64,000 nt of DNA from Flavobacterium cyclinae. GTDB lineage: Bacteria; Bacteroidota; Bacteroidia; Flavobacteriales; Flavobacteriaceae. Position numbers and translations under genes: made by a program. The notes beneath the pieces were generated by a model. The model saw only the letters and a list, made by a program, of their open reading frames with translations. It ran no database searches and was not told where the DNA came from. The stretch is from the NCBI RefSeq assembly GCF_021172145.1, contig NZ_CP089095.1:2728001-2792000 (forward strand), written 5' to 3'. Shown one piece after another: positions 27,594 to 36,315 of the stretch. The stretch's first letter is position 1. The number at the start of each line of letters is the position of its first letter.

Positions 27594-29876
27594 CTATTTA
27601 ATTAATTGCGATTCACCATTTACAAACACTTCCACATCCGAATTTCCTTCAATAGAAACGTTTGATCCTTCTTGTTTTACTTCTACTTTTACAATGGCAT
27701 TTCTGAAATTCACTTTGAATGAATAACCTTTCCATTGCGCTGGAATTTTTGGTTCAAAATGCAATTGGTTATTTCTAACGCGCATTCCACCAAATCCTTC
27801 AACGATACTCATCCAAGTTCCCGCCATTGAAGTAATGTGTAAACCTTCTTCCACTTCTTTGTTGTAATCGTCTAAGTCCAAACGTGAAGTTCTTAAATAA
27901 AATGTATACGCTTGTTCCATTCTGCCCAAAACAGCGGCTTGAATCGAATGCACGCAAGGTGAAAGCGAACTTTCGTGAACGGTAAACGGTTCGTAAAAAT
28001 CGAAATGTTTTTCTAACTGTTCTTTGGTAAAATGATCTTCGAAGAAATAGAATCCTTGTAAAGTATCGGCTTGTTTAATATATGGAGAACGTAAAATTCG
28101 ATCCCAAGACCATTTTTGATTGATTGGTCGTTGCGATTTATCTAAATCGGCAACAGTAATTAATTCTTTATCTAGGAAACCATCTTGTTGTAGATATACG
28201 CCATGTTCTTCTGAATATGGGAAATACATATTATCTGCCACTTTTTTCATAGCTGAAATTTCGGCTTGTGATAATTTCACTTTATTCATGATTCGGGTAT
28301 AATCCGATGGATATTCGTTTTCAATTTTATTGATTTGCTCAACAGTGTAATCAATACACCATTTTGCTATGTAATTTGTGTACCAATTGTTGTTTACGTT
28401 ATTTTCGTATTCATTTGGTCCCGTAACACCGAGAATTACATATTGATTTCTGTACGTTGAAAAAGTAGCTCTTTGATGCCAAAAACGCGCAATTCCGATT
28501 AAAACTTCTAAGCCTTTTTCTGGAATATAGGAATAATCGCCTGTAAATCGGTAATAGTTATAAATAGCGAAAGCGATGGCACCATTTCTGTGAATTTCCT
28601 CGAAAGTAATTTCCCATTCGTTGTGACATTCTTCACCATTCATCGTTACCATAGGATACAAAGCTGCACCATTTTTGAAACCTAATTTTTCGGCATTTTC
28701 AATCGCTTTATCCAATTGATTGTATCGATACGCTAATAAGTTTCGAGCAACTTGTTGGTCTTTGGTAGCCATATAAAAAGGAATACAATAGGCTTCGGTA
28801 TCCCAATAAGTAGAACCTCCGTATTTTTCACCAGTAAATCCTTTTGGACCAATATTTAATCTAGAATCTTTTCCTAAATAGGTTTGATTCAATTGGAAAA
28901 TATTGAAACGAATTCCTTGCTGCGCTTTTACATCGCCATCAATTGTAATATCGCTCATTTCCCAAATTTTTGCCCAAGCTTCTTTTTGGTTTTCAGTTAA
29001 TTGTGAAACTCCAATTTCTAATGCTTTTGCAATACTATTTTTTGCTCCAATGATAGTATTTTCATGATTCATTGAAACAGCATAACCTCCAATTTTTTGA
29101 ATACTAGCTGTTTGTCCTTTTGTAACGGCTACTTGATAGCAAAATTGAATTCTTTCTTTTGTTTCGTCAAGACTTACAGGAGCTACACTCAGATTAGAAC
29201 CTTCTAACAGAATGCTATTTTGCATAAAAGTTGTTGCCGTAAAATGTGTCTTAAAGGTTCTTGCTGTAACAAATGCATCGTTCCCAGAATGCTTTACACT
29301 AATTGGTTCCCAAAATTTTTCTTCCCAATTGGCATCTTCGTTGTGAACTCCAGCGTCAACATAAGGTTTGAAAACAATTTTTGCATCCGAATTTAAAGCG
29401 GTGATTTCGTAGTTGATAACCCCAACTTCATCTAAATCCAATGATAGGAATCGTTGTACTTTAACAGCGATTTCTGTTCCGTTTGCTAAAGTGGCATTAA
29501 AAGAACGATAATAAATTCCTTCTTTCATGTTCAACTCACGACGGAAATTTGAAACCGACTGACATTTGGCTAAATCTAAATTTTCGCCATTGATTTCGAT
29601 GTCAATTCCAATCCAATTTGGTGCATTTAATACTTTAGCGAAATATTCAGGATAACCGTTTTTCCACCAACCTACTTTTGTTTTATCGGGATAATAAATT
29701 CCGGCAATGTAGCTTCCTTGAAACGTTTTGCCTGAATAGTGTTCTTCAAAATTAGCGCGTTGCCCCATAGCACCGTTTCCGATACTAAATAAACTTTCAG
29801 AAGATTTAACTCGCTCTGCATCAAATCCTTCTTCAATAATCGACCAATTGTCGGGTTGTATATAATCTTGATTCAT
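27594..29876 (-). CDS. GH65 maltose (or related disaccharide) phosphorylase
   Basis: 760 residues, the usual length for GH65 phosphorylases. An N-terminal beta-sandwich (SLFSIGNGAMGQRANFEE, a GH65 signature) leads to an (alpha/alpha)6 barrel with GGSTYWDTEAYCIPFYMATKD and MNGEECHNEWEITFEEIHRNGAIAFAIYNY, which holds the general-acid Glu. The C-terminal sheet ends near VEVFVNGESQ. No signal peptide, so cytoplasmic. It cleaves maltose with phosphate to give glucose and beta-glucose-1-phosphate. The adjacent beta-phosphoglucomutase supports a phosphorylase rather than hydrolase. Trehalose or kojibiose as substrate cannot be excluded by sequence. Confidence 0.92.
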   Translation of the reverse strand: MNQDYIQPDNWSIIEEGFDAERVKSSESLFSIGNGAMGQRANFEEHYSGKTFQGSYIAGIYYPDKTKVGWWKNGYPEYFAKVLNAPNWIGIDIEINGENLDLAKCQSVSNFRRELNMKEGIYYRSFNATLANGTEIAVKVQRFLSLDLDEVGVINYEITALNSDAKIVFKPYVDAGVHNEDANWEEKFWEPISVKHSGNDAFVTARTFKTHFTATTFMQNSILLEGSNLSVAPVSLDETKERIQFCYQVAVTKGQTASIQKIGGYAVSMNHENTIIGAKNSIAKALEIGVSQLTENQKEAWAKIWEMSDITIDGDVKAQQGIRFNIFQLNQTYLGKDSRLNIGPKGFTGEKYGGSTYWDTEAYCIPFYMATKDQQVARNLLAYRYNQLDKAIENAEKLGFKNGAALYPMVTMNGEECHNEWEITFEEIHRNGAIAFAIYNYYRFTGDYSYIPEKGLEVLIGIARFWHQRATFSTYRNQYVILGVTGPNEYENNVNNNWYTNYIAKWCIDYTVEQINKIENEYPSDYTRIMNKVKLSQAEISAMKKVADNMYFPYSEEHGVYLQQDGFLDKELITVADLDKSQRPINQKWSWDRILRSPYIKQADTLQGFYFFEDHFTKEQLEKHFDFYEPFTVHESSLSPCVHSIQAAVLGRMEQAYTFYLRTSRLDLDDYNKEVEEGLHITSMAGTWMSIVEGFGGMRVRNNQLHFEPKIPAQWKGYSFKVNFRNAIVKVEVKQEGSNVSIEGNSDVEVFVNGESQLIK

Positions 29877-29921
29877 TTTTGTAATATGTCAATTTTGTTA
29901 ATGTGTCAATTAGTCAATTTC

Positions 29922-30572
29922 TTAACCAATTAATTGCGATAAAAAGGCTTCATCCATAAAGGTGAAATCTTTAAAATTGTACTTTGCTTCGTGTAAGACA
30001 GATGCATCACCAATTCCTACACTTATCATGTTGGCAATATTAGCCGCTTGAATTCCCGCTACTGAATCTTCAAAAACGATAGCGTTTTCATTTGAAACTC
30101 CAACCAATTGAGCTGCTCTTAAAAAAACTTCTGGATCAGGTTTTGCGTTTGAAACGTCATTCCCGTCAACAATAGCATCAAAAAAGTGCATGATATTGGT
30201 TTTTTCTAAAATAGGTCGCGCGTTTTTACTTGCCGAACCCAAAGCAATGAATTGGTTTTTACTTTTCAGATATTCCAATACTTTTAGTACACCTGGAAGA
30301 ATTTCACTTTCGTCCATGTCTACTAAATAGGAAAGGTATTCTTCATTTTTTTGAACCAACCATTGATTTTTATCTTCTTGGGAAGCTTGAACATTTCCCA
30401 ATTCTAAAATAATATCTAACGAACGAACACGGCTCACGCCTTTTAAACCTTCGTTATGTTCGTGCGTAAATTCGATTCCTAATTGGTTGGCCAACTTTTG
30501 CCAAGCTAAAAAATGATATTTAGCCGTGTCAACAATTACGCCGTCAAGGTCGAATATGAATGCTTTTTTCAT
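29922..30572 (-). CDS. pgmB: Beta-phosphoglucomutase
   Basis: 216 residues of the HAD superfamily. Motif I is FIFDLDGVIVDTAKYHFLAW with the nucleophilic Asp and the second acid Asp; the hinge region KGVSRVRSLDIIL belongs to the cap with the Arg that holds the sugar phosphate. Motif II is ALGSASKN, motif III the KPDPEVF Lys, and motif IV IVFEDSVAGIQAA. It converts beta-glucose-1-phosphate to glucose-6-phosphate through a bisphosphate. The product of the GH65 enzyme, encoded 45 bases downstream, is its substrate. Start is 3 bases after the transporter stop, indicating one transcript. Confidence 0.95.
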   Translation of the reverse strand: MKKAFIFDLDGVIVDTAKYHFLAWQKLANQLGIEFTHEHNEGLKGVSRVRSLDIILELGNVQASQEDKNQWLVQKNEEYLSYLVDMDESEILPGVLKVLEYLKSKNQFIALGSASKNARPILEKTNIMHFFDAIVDGNDVSNAKPDPEVFLRAAQLVGVSNENAIVFEDSVAGIQAANIANMISVGIGDASVLHEAKYNFKDFTFMDEAFLSQLIG

Positions 30573-30575
30573 GGT

Positions 30576-31922
30576 CTAAATATCTTTTTGATCTTTAACT
30601 TTTAATACCAAAAGGGCAGCCAATAGGAAACTTACACCACTCATCACGATAGCATAAATAGCATGATCGTTATAAACGTATTTCACTAAAGGACCACCAA
30701 TTAAAGCATTAATAATTTGTGGAATTACAATAAAGAAGTTGAAAATTCCCATGTAAACACCCATTTTTTTAGGTTGAATGGAGCCCGCCAAAATAGCATA
30801 AGGCATAGCCAAAATGCTTGCCCAAGCAAATCCGACTAAAACCATTGAGAAGATTAATGCTTCTTTATTTGGCATAAAATACATCGAGATTAATCCGATT
30901 CCACCTAAAACTAAAGAAAGTGCGTGTGTTTTTCTTCGTCCAATTTGTTTTGCGATGTAAGGCAACGCAAATGCTACTACAGCAGAAACTGCATTATAAA
31001 CTCCGAAAATAATTCCTACCCAATCTCCAGCAGATTGAAATTCTTGACTTTTCGTATCATCAATCGACAAACCATAAATGTGCTGAGCAATTGCTGGAGT
31101 TGTAAAAACCCACATTCCAAACAATCCAAACCAAGAAAAGAATTGTACCCAACTTAGTTGACGCATAGTATCTGGCATTTTTGCGAAATCTGAAAATACA
31201 TCTGAAAGTTTAGCTTCTTTGGTTTCTCCAACAGCTTCTTTATGCTCTTTTTCGTCTCTAAATTGCTCTAATTCTTCTGGAGAATATTCTTTAGTTGTGA
31301 AAATGGTAACTAAAATGGAAGCGACTAAAATAATTGCTCCAATGATAAAAGAATAAATTAAGTTTAGTGGAACAGCAGAAGTTTCTGAAGGTTGATTACT
31401 AATTCCAAACCAATTAGTTAAAACATAAGGCAACCATGATCCTACCACGGCACCTATTCCAATTAAAGCAGTTTGAACACTGAAACCTAATGTATGTTGG
31501 TCTGCTCTTAAATTATCTCCTACTAAAGCACGGAAAGGTTCCATAGCGATATTAAAAGAAGCATCCATAATCATTAACATTCCAGCCCCCACCCAAAGAG
31601 CAGGCATGAAGGCAATAAAAATTTCAGCTTGAGGCATTAAAATTAAACCAACTGATGCTAAAATAGCTCCTGTTAAGAAATAAGGTTTTCTTCTTCCAAA
31701 TCTTGACCAAGTATTATCACTATAATGTCCAATTATAGGCTGCACAATTAAACCCATTAAAGGAGCAATTATCCAAAACCATGATAATTCATGCACATCG
31801 GCACCAAAAAGTTGAAGAATTCTACTTGCGTTTGCATTTTGTAGGGCAAAACCCATTTGGATTCCCAAAAAACCGAAACTCATGTTCCAAATTTCCCAGA
31901 AACCTAATTTACGCTTTTCCAT
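30576..31922 (-). CDS. MFS sugar transporter (maltose/disaccharide type, SLC45-like)
   Basis: 448 residues with 12 predicted hydrophobic segments. The loop between helices two and three reads SDNTWSRFGRRKPYFLTGA, the MFS RGRR(K/R)P(Y/F) motif of disaccharide:H+ symporters related to the SLC45/GPH group. The central cytoplasmic loop is acidic and helical (PEELEQFRDEKEHKEAVGETKEAK). It sits in the inner membrane. Because the next genes encode a phosphorylase and beta-phosphoglucomutase, the cargo is probably maltose. It is the first gene of the minus-strand operon behind a leader of about 200 bases with two dyads. Confidence 0.88.
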   Translation of the reverse strand: MEKRKLGFWEIWNMSFGFLGIQMGFALQNANASRILQLFGADVHELSWFWIIAPLMGLIVQPIIGHYSDNTWSRFGRRKPYFLTGAILASVGLILMPQAEIFIAFMPALWVGAGMLMIMDASFNIAMEPFRALVGDNLRADQHTLGFSVQTALIGIGAVVGSWLPYVLTNWFGISNQPSETSAVPLNLIYSFIIGAIILVASILVTIFTTKEYSPEELEQFRDEKEHKEAVGETKEAKLSDVFSDFAKMPDTMRQLSWVQFFSWFGLFGMWVFTTPAIAQHIYGLSIDDTKSQEFQSAGDWVGIIFGVYNAVSAVVAFALPYIAKQIGRRKTHALSLVLGGIGLISMYFMPNKEALIFSMVLVGFAWASILAMPYAILAGSIQPKKMGVYMGIFNFFIVIPQIINALIGGPLVKYVYNDHAIYAIVMSGVSFLLAALLVLKVKDQKDI

Positions 31923-31929
31923 TATCGTA

Positions 31930-31971
31930 ATTTATTGATTAATAAATCGATAAGCGTTTATTATGCTTATC
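31930..31971. promoter_or_regulatory. Two dyads in the leader of the maltose transporter operon
   Basis: ATTTATT-GATT-AATAAAT (31930-31947) and GATAAGC-N9-GCTTATC (31949-31971) lie one after the other, just upstream of the transporter start. TAAGTTTTG further upstream on the minus strand resembles a -7 box, so the dyads would be in the 5' untranslated RNA. They may be operators or leader hairpins. Confidence 0.4.
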
Positions 31972-32123
31972 AAAACTTATGTTTTAGAAGTGAAGATATA
32001 AGCTTTGATTTTGTAAATTTAAATATATTATTTTTAATAAAACAAAAAATATCATAAAAAAATCACCTCAATTATTCAGATTCTTTTTTTATAATATTTT
32101 GTATATCAGCAGTTTAAAACAAA

Positions 32124-33149
32124 CTATTTCGTTGTAGTAGATTCTCTAATTATTAAGTTAGTTTCAATAATTTCAGTTTTGTATTGCTCATCTTCTTCAT
32201 CTTCTAATTCCAATCGATCTATCAACATTTGAGCAGCTTTTCTTCCCATTTTTATTCCGTTTTGGCTCACAGTTGAAATACTTGGTGTTGAAAACTGTGA
32301 AATTATACCATCGGTAAAACCAATTACCGAAAGATCCTCTGGAACTTTTAAATTATTTTTGGCTGCTATTTTAATCGCAGTTACTGCAAATAATTCGTTA
32401 ACAGCAAAAATTGCATCGCATTTTATATTAGATAACAGATTTTCAATTTTAATTGAACAATTTTCAATATCCTCAATCTTTACAATTAAATCTTCATCAA
32501 TTGGAATATTATTTGCAACGAGAGCTTTTTTATACCCATCAGTTCTTAATTTCCCTACACTTACATAATCTACAGTGGTAATAAGACCAATTTTTTTAAA
32601 TCCATTGTCAATAAAAAACTGAACTGCATTAAAGGCAGCTTCTTGATCGTCAATTATAACCTTATCGCAAAAAACATCATTTGTAACCCTATCAAACATT
32701 ACCACTGGCATTCCTTGACTAATTATTTCTTGAATGTGATGGAAATCCTTTTTTTGTTGGGTTTCTTTAGACAAAGACATAATAAAACCATCTGTACTTC
32801 CGTTAGCTAAAAGTTCCATATTAATTACCTCTTTATCAAAAGATTCATCTGACAAACAGACAATTACATTATATCCTTTTTCGTTAGCTACTTGTTCAAT
32901 ACCGCTAATTACTGTTGCAAAAAAATGGTGAACAATTTCGGGAATAATAATCCCAATGGTTTTCGTTTTTTTGTTTTTTAAACTAAGTGCAATATTATTT
33001 GGTTTGTAATTATATAACTTAGCAAAAGCTTGAACCTTTAAACGAGTATCCTCACTTATTTCATGACTATCTCTTAACGATTTTGAGACTGTTGAAATGG
33101 AAACATCTAGCTCTTTTGCAATTTGTTTTAAGGTAACTTTTTTTCTCAT
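32124..33149 (-). CDS. LacI-family transcriptional regulator of the starch locus
   Basis: 341 residues. The N-terminal helix-turn-helix is VTLKQIAKELDVSISTVSKSLRDSHEISEDTRLKV, followed by the hinge helix region YKPNNIALSLKNKKTKTIGIIIPEIVHHFF and a periplasmic-binding-protein-like ligand domain. In LacI proteins the hinge inserts into a palindromic operator; a matching 14-bp palindrome lies 103 bases upstream of this start, in the region shared with susC. The effector is probably maltose or another maltodextrin product. It thus replaces SusR, the inner-membrane sensor used by Bacteroides for starch. Confidence 0.93.
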   Translation of the reverse strand: MRKKVTLKQIAKELDVSISTVSKSLRDSHEISEDTRLKVQAFAKLYNYKPNNIALSLKNKKTKTIGIIIPEIVHHFFATVISGIEQVANEKGYNVIVCLSDESFDKEVINMELLANGSTDGFIMSLSKETQQKKDFHHIQEIISQGMPVVMFDRVTNDVFCDKVIIDDQEAAFNAVQFFIDNGFKKIGLITTVDYVSVGKLRTDGYKKALVANNIPIDEDLIVKIEDIENCSIKIENLLSNIKCDAIFAVNELFAVTAIKIAAKNNLKVPEDLSVIGFTDGIISQFSTPSISTVSQNGIKMGRKAAQMLIDRLELEDEEDEQYKTEIIETNLIIRESTTTK

Positions 33150-33251
33150 TATAATAAGACAAAATATTAATATGTTTTAAAAGTAGTATTTTTTTTCAAA
33201 GTATTGTAATTTTTAGTCAAAATTGCTGTCAAAATAATAAAGTTTTCAACA

Positions 33252-33265
33252 CGAAAACGTTTTCG
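33252..33265. promoter_or_regulatory. LacI-family operator between regulator and susC
   Basis: CGAAAACGTTTTCG is a perfect 14-bp palindrome with the central CG of LacI-family operators. It lies in the 224-base intergenic region, 108 bases before susC and about 100 before the regulator start, so it can control both. It is the only perfect copy I noticed in the locus. Confidence 0.75.
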
Positions 33266-33373
33266 GGACGCTTTTCGCAAGCAGTGGTTTTTTTTTATCC
33301 ATTTTTTACATAAATTTAACATTAGAAGTGAATTTATAAGCTATTAAAAAACAATCTAATCTAAACAATTTGT

Positions 33374-36304
33374 ATGAAAACACTGCAAAAAAAGCTGTTA
33401 TTTTTCTTATTAATGTTGCCATTTGGAATTCTAGCACAAAGTACGTTAAAAGGTACTGTACTAGATGGGACTAATTCAAGTCCGCTACCTGGAGCAAACG
33501 TTATTGTAGAAGGAACAAGCAATGGTACTACCACTGATTTTGATGGAAAATTCACAATTTCCAATGTAAAATCAGGAGATGTAATTACAATCTCTTATGT
33601 TGGTTTTAAAGACCAAAAAATCACATTCAATAACCAAGACAATATCATTATTACTCTTCAAGAGGATTCTCAGGAATTAAAAGATGTTGTTGTAATTGGT
33701 TACGGAACTGTAAAAAAGAAAGATGCAACAGGTTCTGTTAGCACAATTAGCTCAAAAGACTTTAATAAAGGAGCAAATGTTACAGTTGACAATTTATTAA
33801 CTGGTAAAGTTGCCGGTGTAACTATTAATTCTAATGGTGGTTCTCCAGGATCTGTACCAACAATCAGAATTAGAGGTGGATCTTCATTGTTAGCAAATAA
33901 CGACCCATTAGTTGTTTTGGACGGTCTACCAATGGATTCTAGAGTTTTAGCAACTTTAAATCCTAGCGATGTAGAAAGTTTCACAATATTAAAAGATGCT
34001 TCTGCAACTGCTATATATGGAACAAGAGCATCTAATGGAGTAATCATAATTACTACTAAAAAAGGTTCGAAAGAATTACAAGTAGATTATAATGTACAAT
34101 ATGGTACAGGTCAAAAAGTAAATAAAATTGATGTTTTATCTGCTGATCAATTTAGACAAGTTGTTAATAATCTTTATCCTGTTGGACCTGGTATTGCAGA
34201 TTCTGCTTTTAATCAAAGTATTAGAGACAAAATGGGAGACGCTAATACTGACTGGCAAGAAGAAATCTACAGACGTACTGACTATATTGATAATAATTTA
34301 AGTGTTAGAGGTAACTTTTTAGGCTTCCTACCTACTAGATTAACCATAGGAAATACTTACCAAGAAGGTTTAAGATTAACAGATTATATGAATCGTAATA
34401 ATGTTTCATTAAACTTAAATCCTTCCTTCTTTAATAATCACTTAAAAACTAGATTATCTGTTAACTATACAAACACTCAAAGAAGAAATGCTCCAGGTGT
34501 TGAAGGTGGTGCAATTGCAATGGATCCAACACAACCTGTTTACGATCCAACATCTCCATTTGATGGCTTCTTCGAATTTAGAGATGGTCCAACAGTTAAT
34601 GATTTTGCAACTATTGCTACTGCAAACCCTGTTGCTCAATTGCTTCAAACAAATAATAGAAGTGTAAACAGAAAACTTTTTGGAAATTTTGAAGTAGATT
34701 ACAAATTCCACTTTTTACCAGAACTTCGTTTAGTAACTAATTTTGGTTTTGATAGAGATGAAGGATACAGTAAAAATTTCACTCCTGCAACGGCAAGAAC
34801 ATCTCCAATTAGACAAAATGTACTAATTGGTAATAATAGTTACTCTGATGGAGTAAGCACTAATAAATTATTAGACTCATATTTAGTTTACAACAAAACT
34901 ATTAATGATTTAACTTTTGATATTACAGGTGGTTATTCTTACCAAATCTTCGAAGCAAATGGTTATACTACAAGAAACCAAAACAATGCTGATGATGTAC
35001 CTCAATATTTTGTAAGTGACGATATTGTTTATGTTGGTTTCTTTGGTAGAACAAATTTCTCCTATAAAAATAAATATTTATTAACTGTTAGTTACAGAAG
35101 AGATGGTACATCTAGATTCTCTGATGCAAATAGATGGGGTAATTTCCCTGCAGCATCTGTTGCGTGGAAAGTAAATGAAGATTTTCTTAAAGACAACAAA
35201 ACTATTAGTGAGTTAAAATTAAGAGCTGGATGGGGTATCACAGGTCAACAAGATATTGGAGCTGGATTATTTTATTTACCACAATATTTCTTAGGAGACC
35301 AAAATTCTCAATATGCATTTGGAAACAATTATTTCAACGTTGCACAACCAGGTGGTTATAATCCAAACCTAAAATGGGAAGAGACAACTACTTACAATGC
35401 GGGTATTGATTTTGGAATCAAAGACAATCGTTTAAATGGTAGTTTAGATGTATTTTACAAAGTTTCTAATGACTTATTCCAAGTAGCTCCTTTTGCTGAT
35501 GGTAGTAACTTTACAAACGAAGGTGCTCAAAACATTGGTAGCATGAGCGTTAAAGGTTTTGAATTAAATGTTAATTATGATGTAATTAAACAAGAAAACC
35601 TAAATTGGAATGTGAATTTCAATGCGTCAAAATTCGAAAGAAGAATTGATGAAATTGCTGGTGGTGTGCCAATTTTTGTAGGAAACATTGGTGTGGGTAC
35701 AGAATCTCAAATTATGCAAGAAGGTTTTACACCTAACTCATTCTATGTGTTTAAACAATTATATGATTCAAGCGGAATGCCAATTGAAGGAGCATTTGCA
35801 GATTTAAATGGTGATGGAATTGTTAACAACAGTGACCGTTACATATACAAAAATATTGATCCAGATTTAGTATTAGGTTTCTCAACTAGTTTTAACTACA
35901 AAAATTTTGACTTAGGTTTTAACTTAAGAGCAAGTTTTGGAAATAGAATATTAAATGTAGTAAAATCTCGTTCATCGTATTACAATCAAATATTGAATGG
36001 AGAATTACAAAACCTTCCATCATCTGTTCTTGATTATAATTTCCAAACACCAGGAGTTGGACAAGTATTATCTGATTTATTTGTAGAAAACGGTTCGTTT
36101 TTAAGAATGGATTATGTTAACATTGGTTACACCTTCCCAAAATGGTTAGAAGGTAAAGCTTCTTTACGATTATTCACAGGTGTTCAAAATCCATTTATTA
36201 TAACTAAATATTCTGGATTAGATCCTGAATTCTCAGGAGGTAACGATCAAACGATATATCCAAGACAAAGACAAATTCTATTTGGAGCTAACATCAAATT
36301 TTAA
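33374..36304 (+). CDS. susC: SusC-family TonB-dependent transporter for maltodextrins
   Basis: 976 residues, normal for SusC. Signal peptide MKTLQKKLLFFLLMLPFGILAQ, then a carboxypeptidase-D-regulatory-like domain (LKGTVLDGTNSSPLPGANVIVEG...FDGKFTISNVKSGDVITISYVGF), the TonB box region DVVVIGYGTVKKKDATGSVSTI, the plug with TIRIRGGSSLLANNDPLVVLDGLP, and a 22-strand barrel ending in aromatic PRQRQILFGANIKF. With the SusD lid encoded just after it, it imports malto-oligosaccharides through the outer membrane using proton motive force via TonB/ExbBD. First gene of the plus-strand arm. Confidence 0.97.
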   Translation: MKTLQKKLLFFLLMLPFGILAQSTLKGTVLDGTNSSPLPGANVIVEGTSNGTTTDFDGKFTISNVKSGDVITISYVGFKDQKITFNNQDNIIITLQEDSQELKDVVVIGYGTVKKKDATGSVSTISSKDFNKGANVTVDNLLTGKVAGVTINSNGGSPGSVPTIRIRGGSSLLANNDPLVVLDGLPMDSRVLATLNPSDVESFTILKDASATAIYGTRASNGVIIITTKKGSKELQVDYNVQYGTGQKVNKIDVLSADQFRQVVNNLYPVGPGIADSAFNQSIRDKMGDANTDWQEEIYRRTDYIDNNLSVRGNFLGFLPTRLTIGNTYQEGLRLTDYMNRNNVSLNLNPSFFNNHLKTRLSVNYTNTQRRNAPGVEGGAIAMDPTQPVYDPTSPFDGFFEFRDGPTVNDFATIATANPVAQLLQTNNRSVNRKLFGNFEVDYKFHFLPELRLVTNFGFDRDEGYSKNFTPATARTSPIRQNVLIGNNSYSDGVSTNKLLDSYLVYNKTINDLTFDITGGYSYQIFEANGYTTRNQNNADDVPQYFVSDDIVYVGFFGRTNFSYKNKYLLTVSYRRDGTSRFSDANRWGNFPAASVAWKVNEDFLKDNKTISELKLRAGWGITGQQDIGAGLFYLPQYFLGDQNSQYAFGNNYFNVAQPGGYNPNLKWEETTTYNAGIDFGIKDNRLNGSLDVFYKVSNDLFQVAPFADGSNFTNEGAQNIGSMSVKGFELNVNYDVIKQENLNWNVNFNASKFERRIDEIAGGVPIFVGNIGVGTESQIMQEGFTPNSFYVFKQLYDSSGMPIEGAFADLNGDGIVNNSDRYIYKNIDPDLVLGFSTSFNYKNFDLGFNLRASFGNRILNVVKSRSSYYNQILNGELQNLPSSVLDYNFQTPGVGQVLSDLFVENGSFLRMDYVNIGYTFPKWLEGKASLRLFTGVQNPFIITKYSGLDPEFSGGNDQTIYPRQRQILFGANIKF

Positions 36305-36315
36305 AAATTGTGAAA

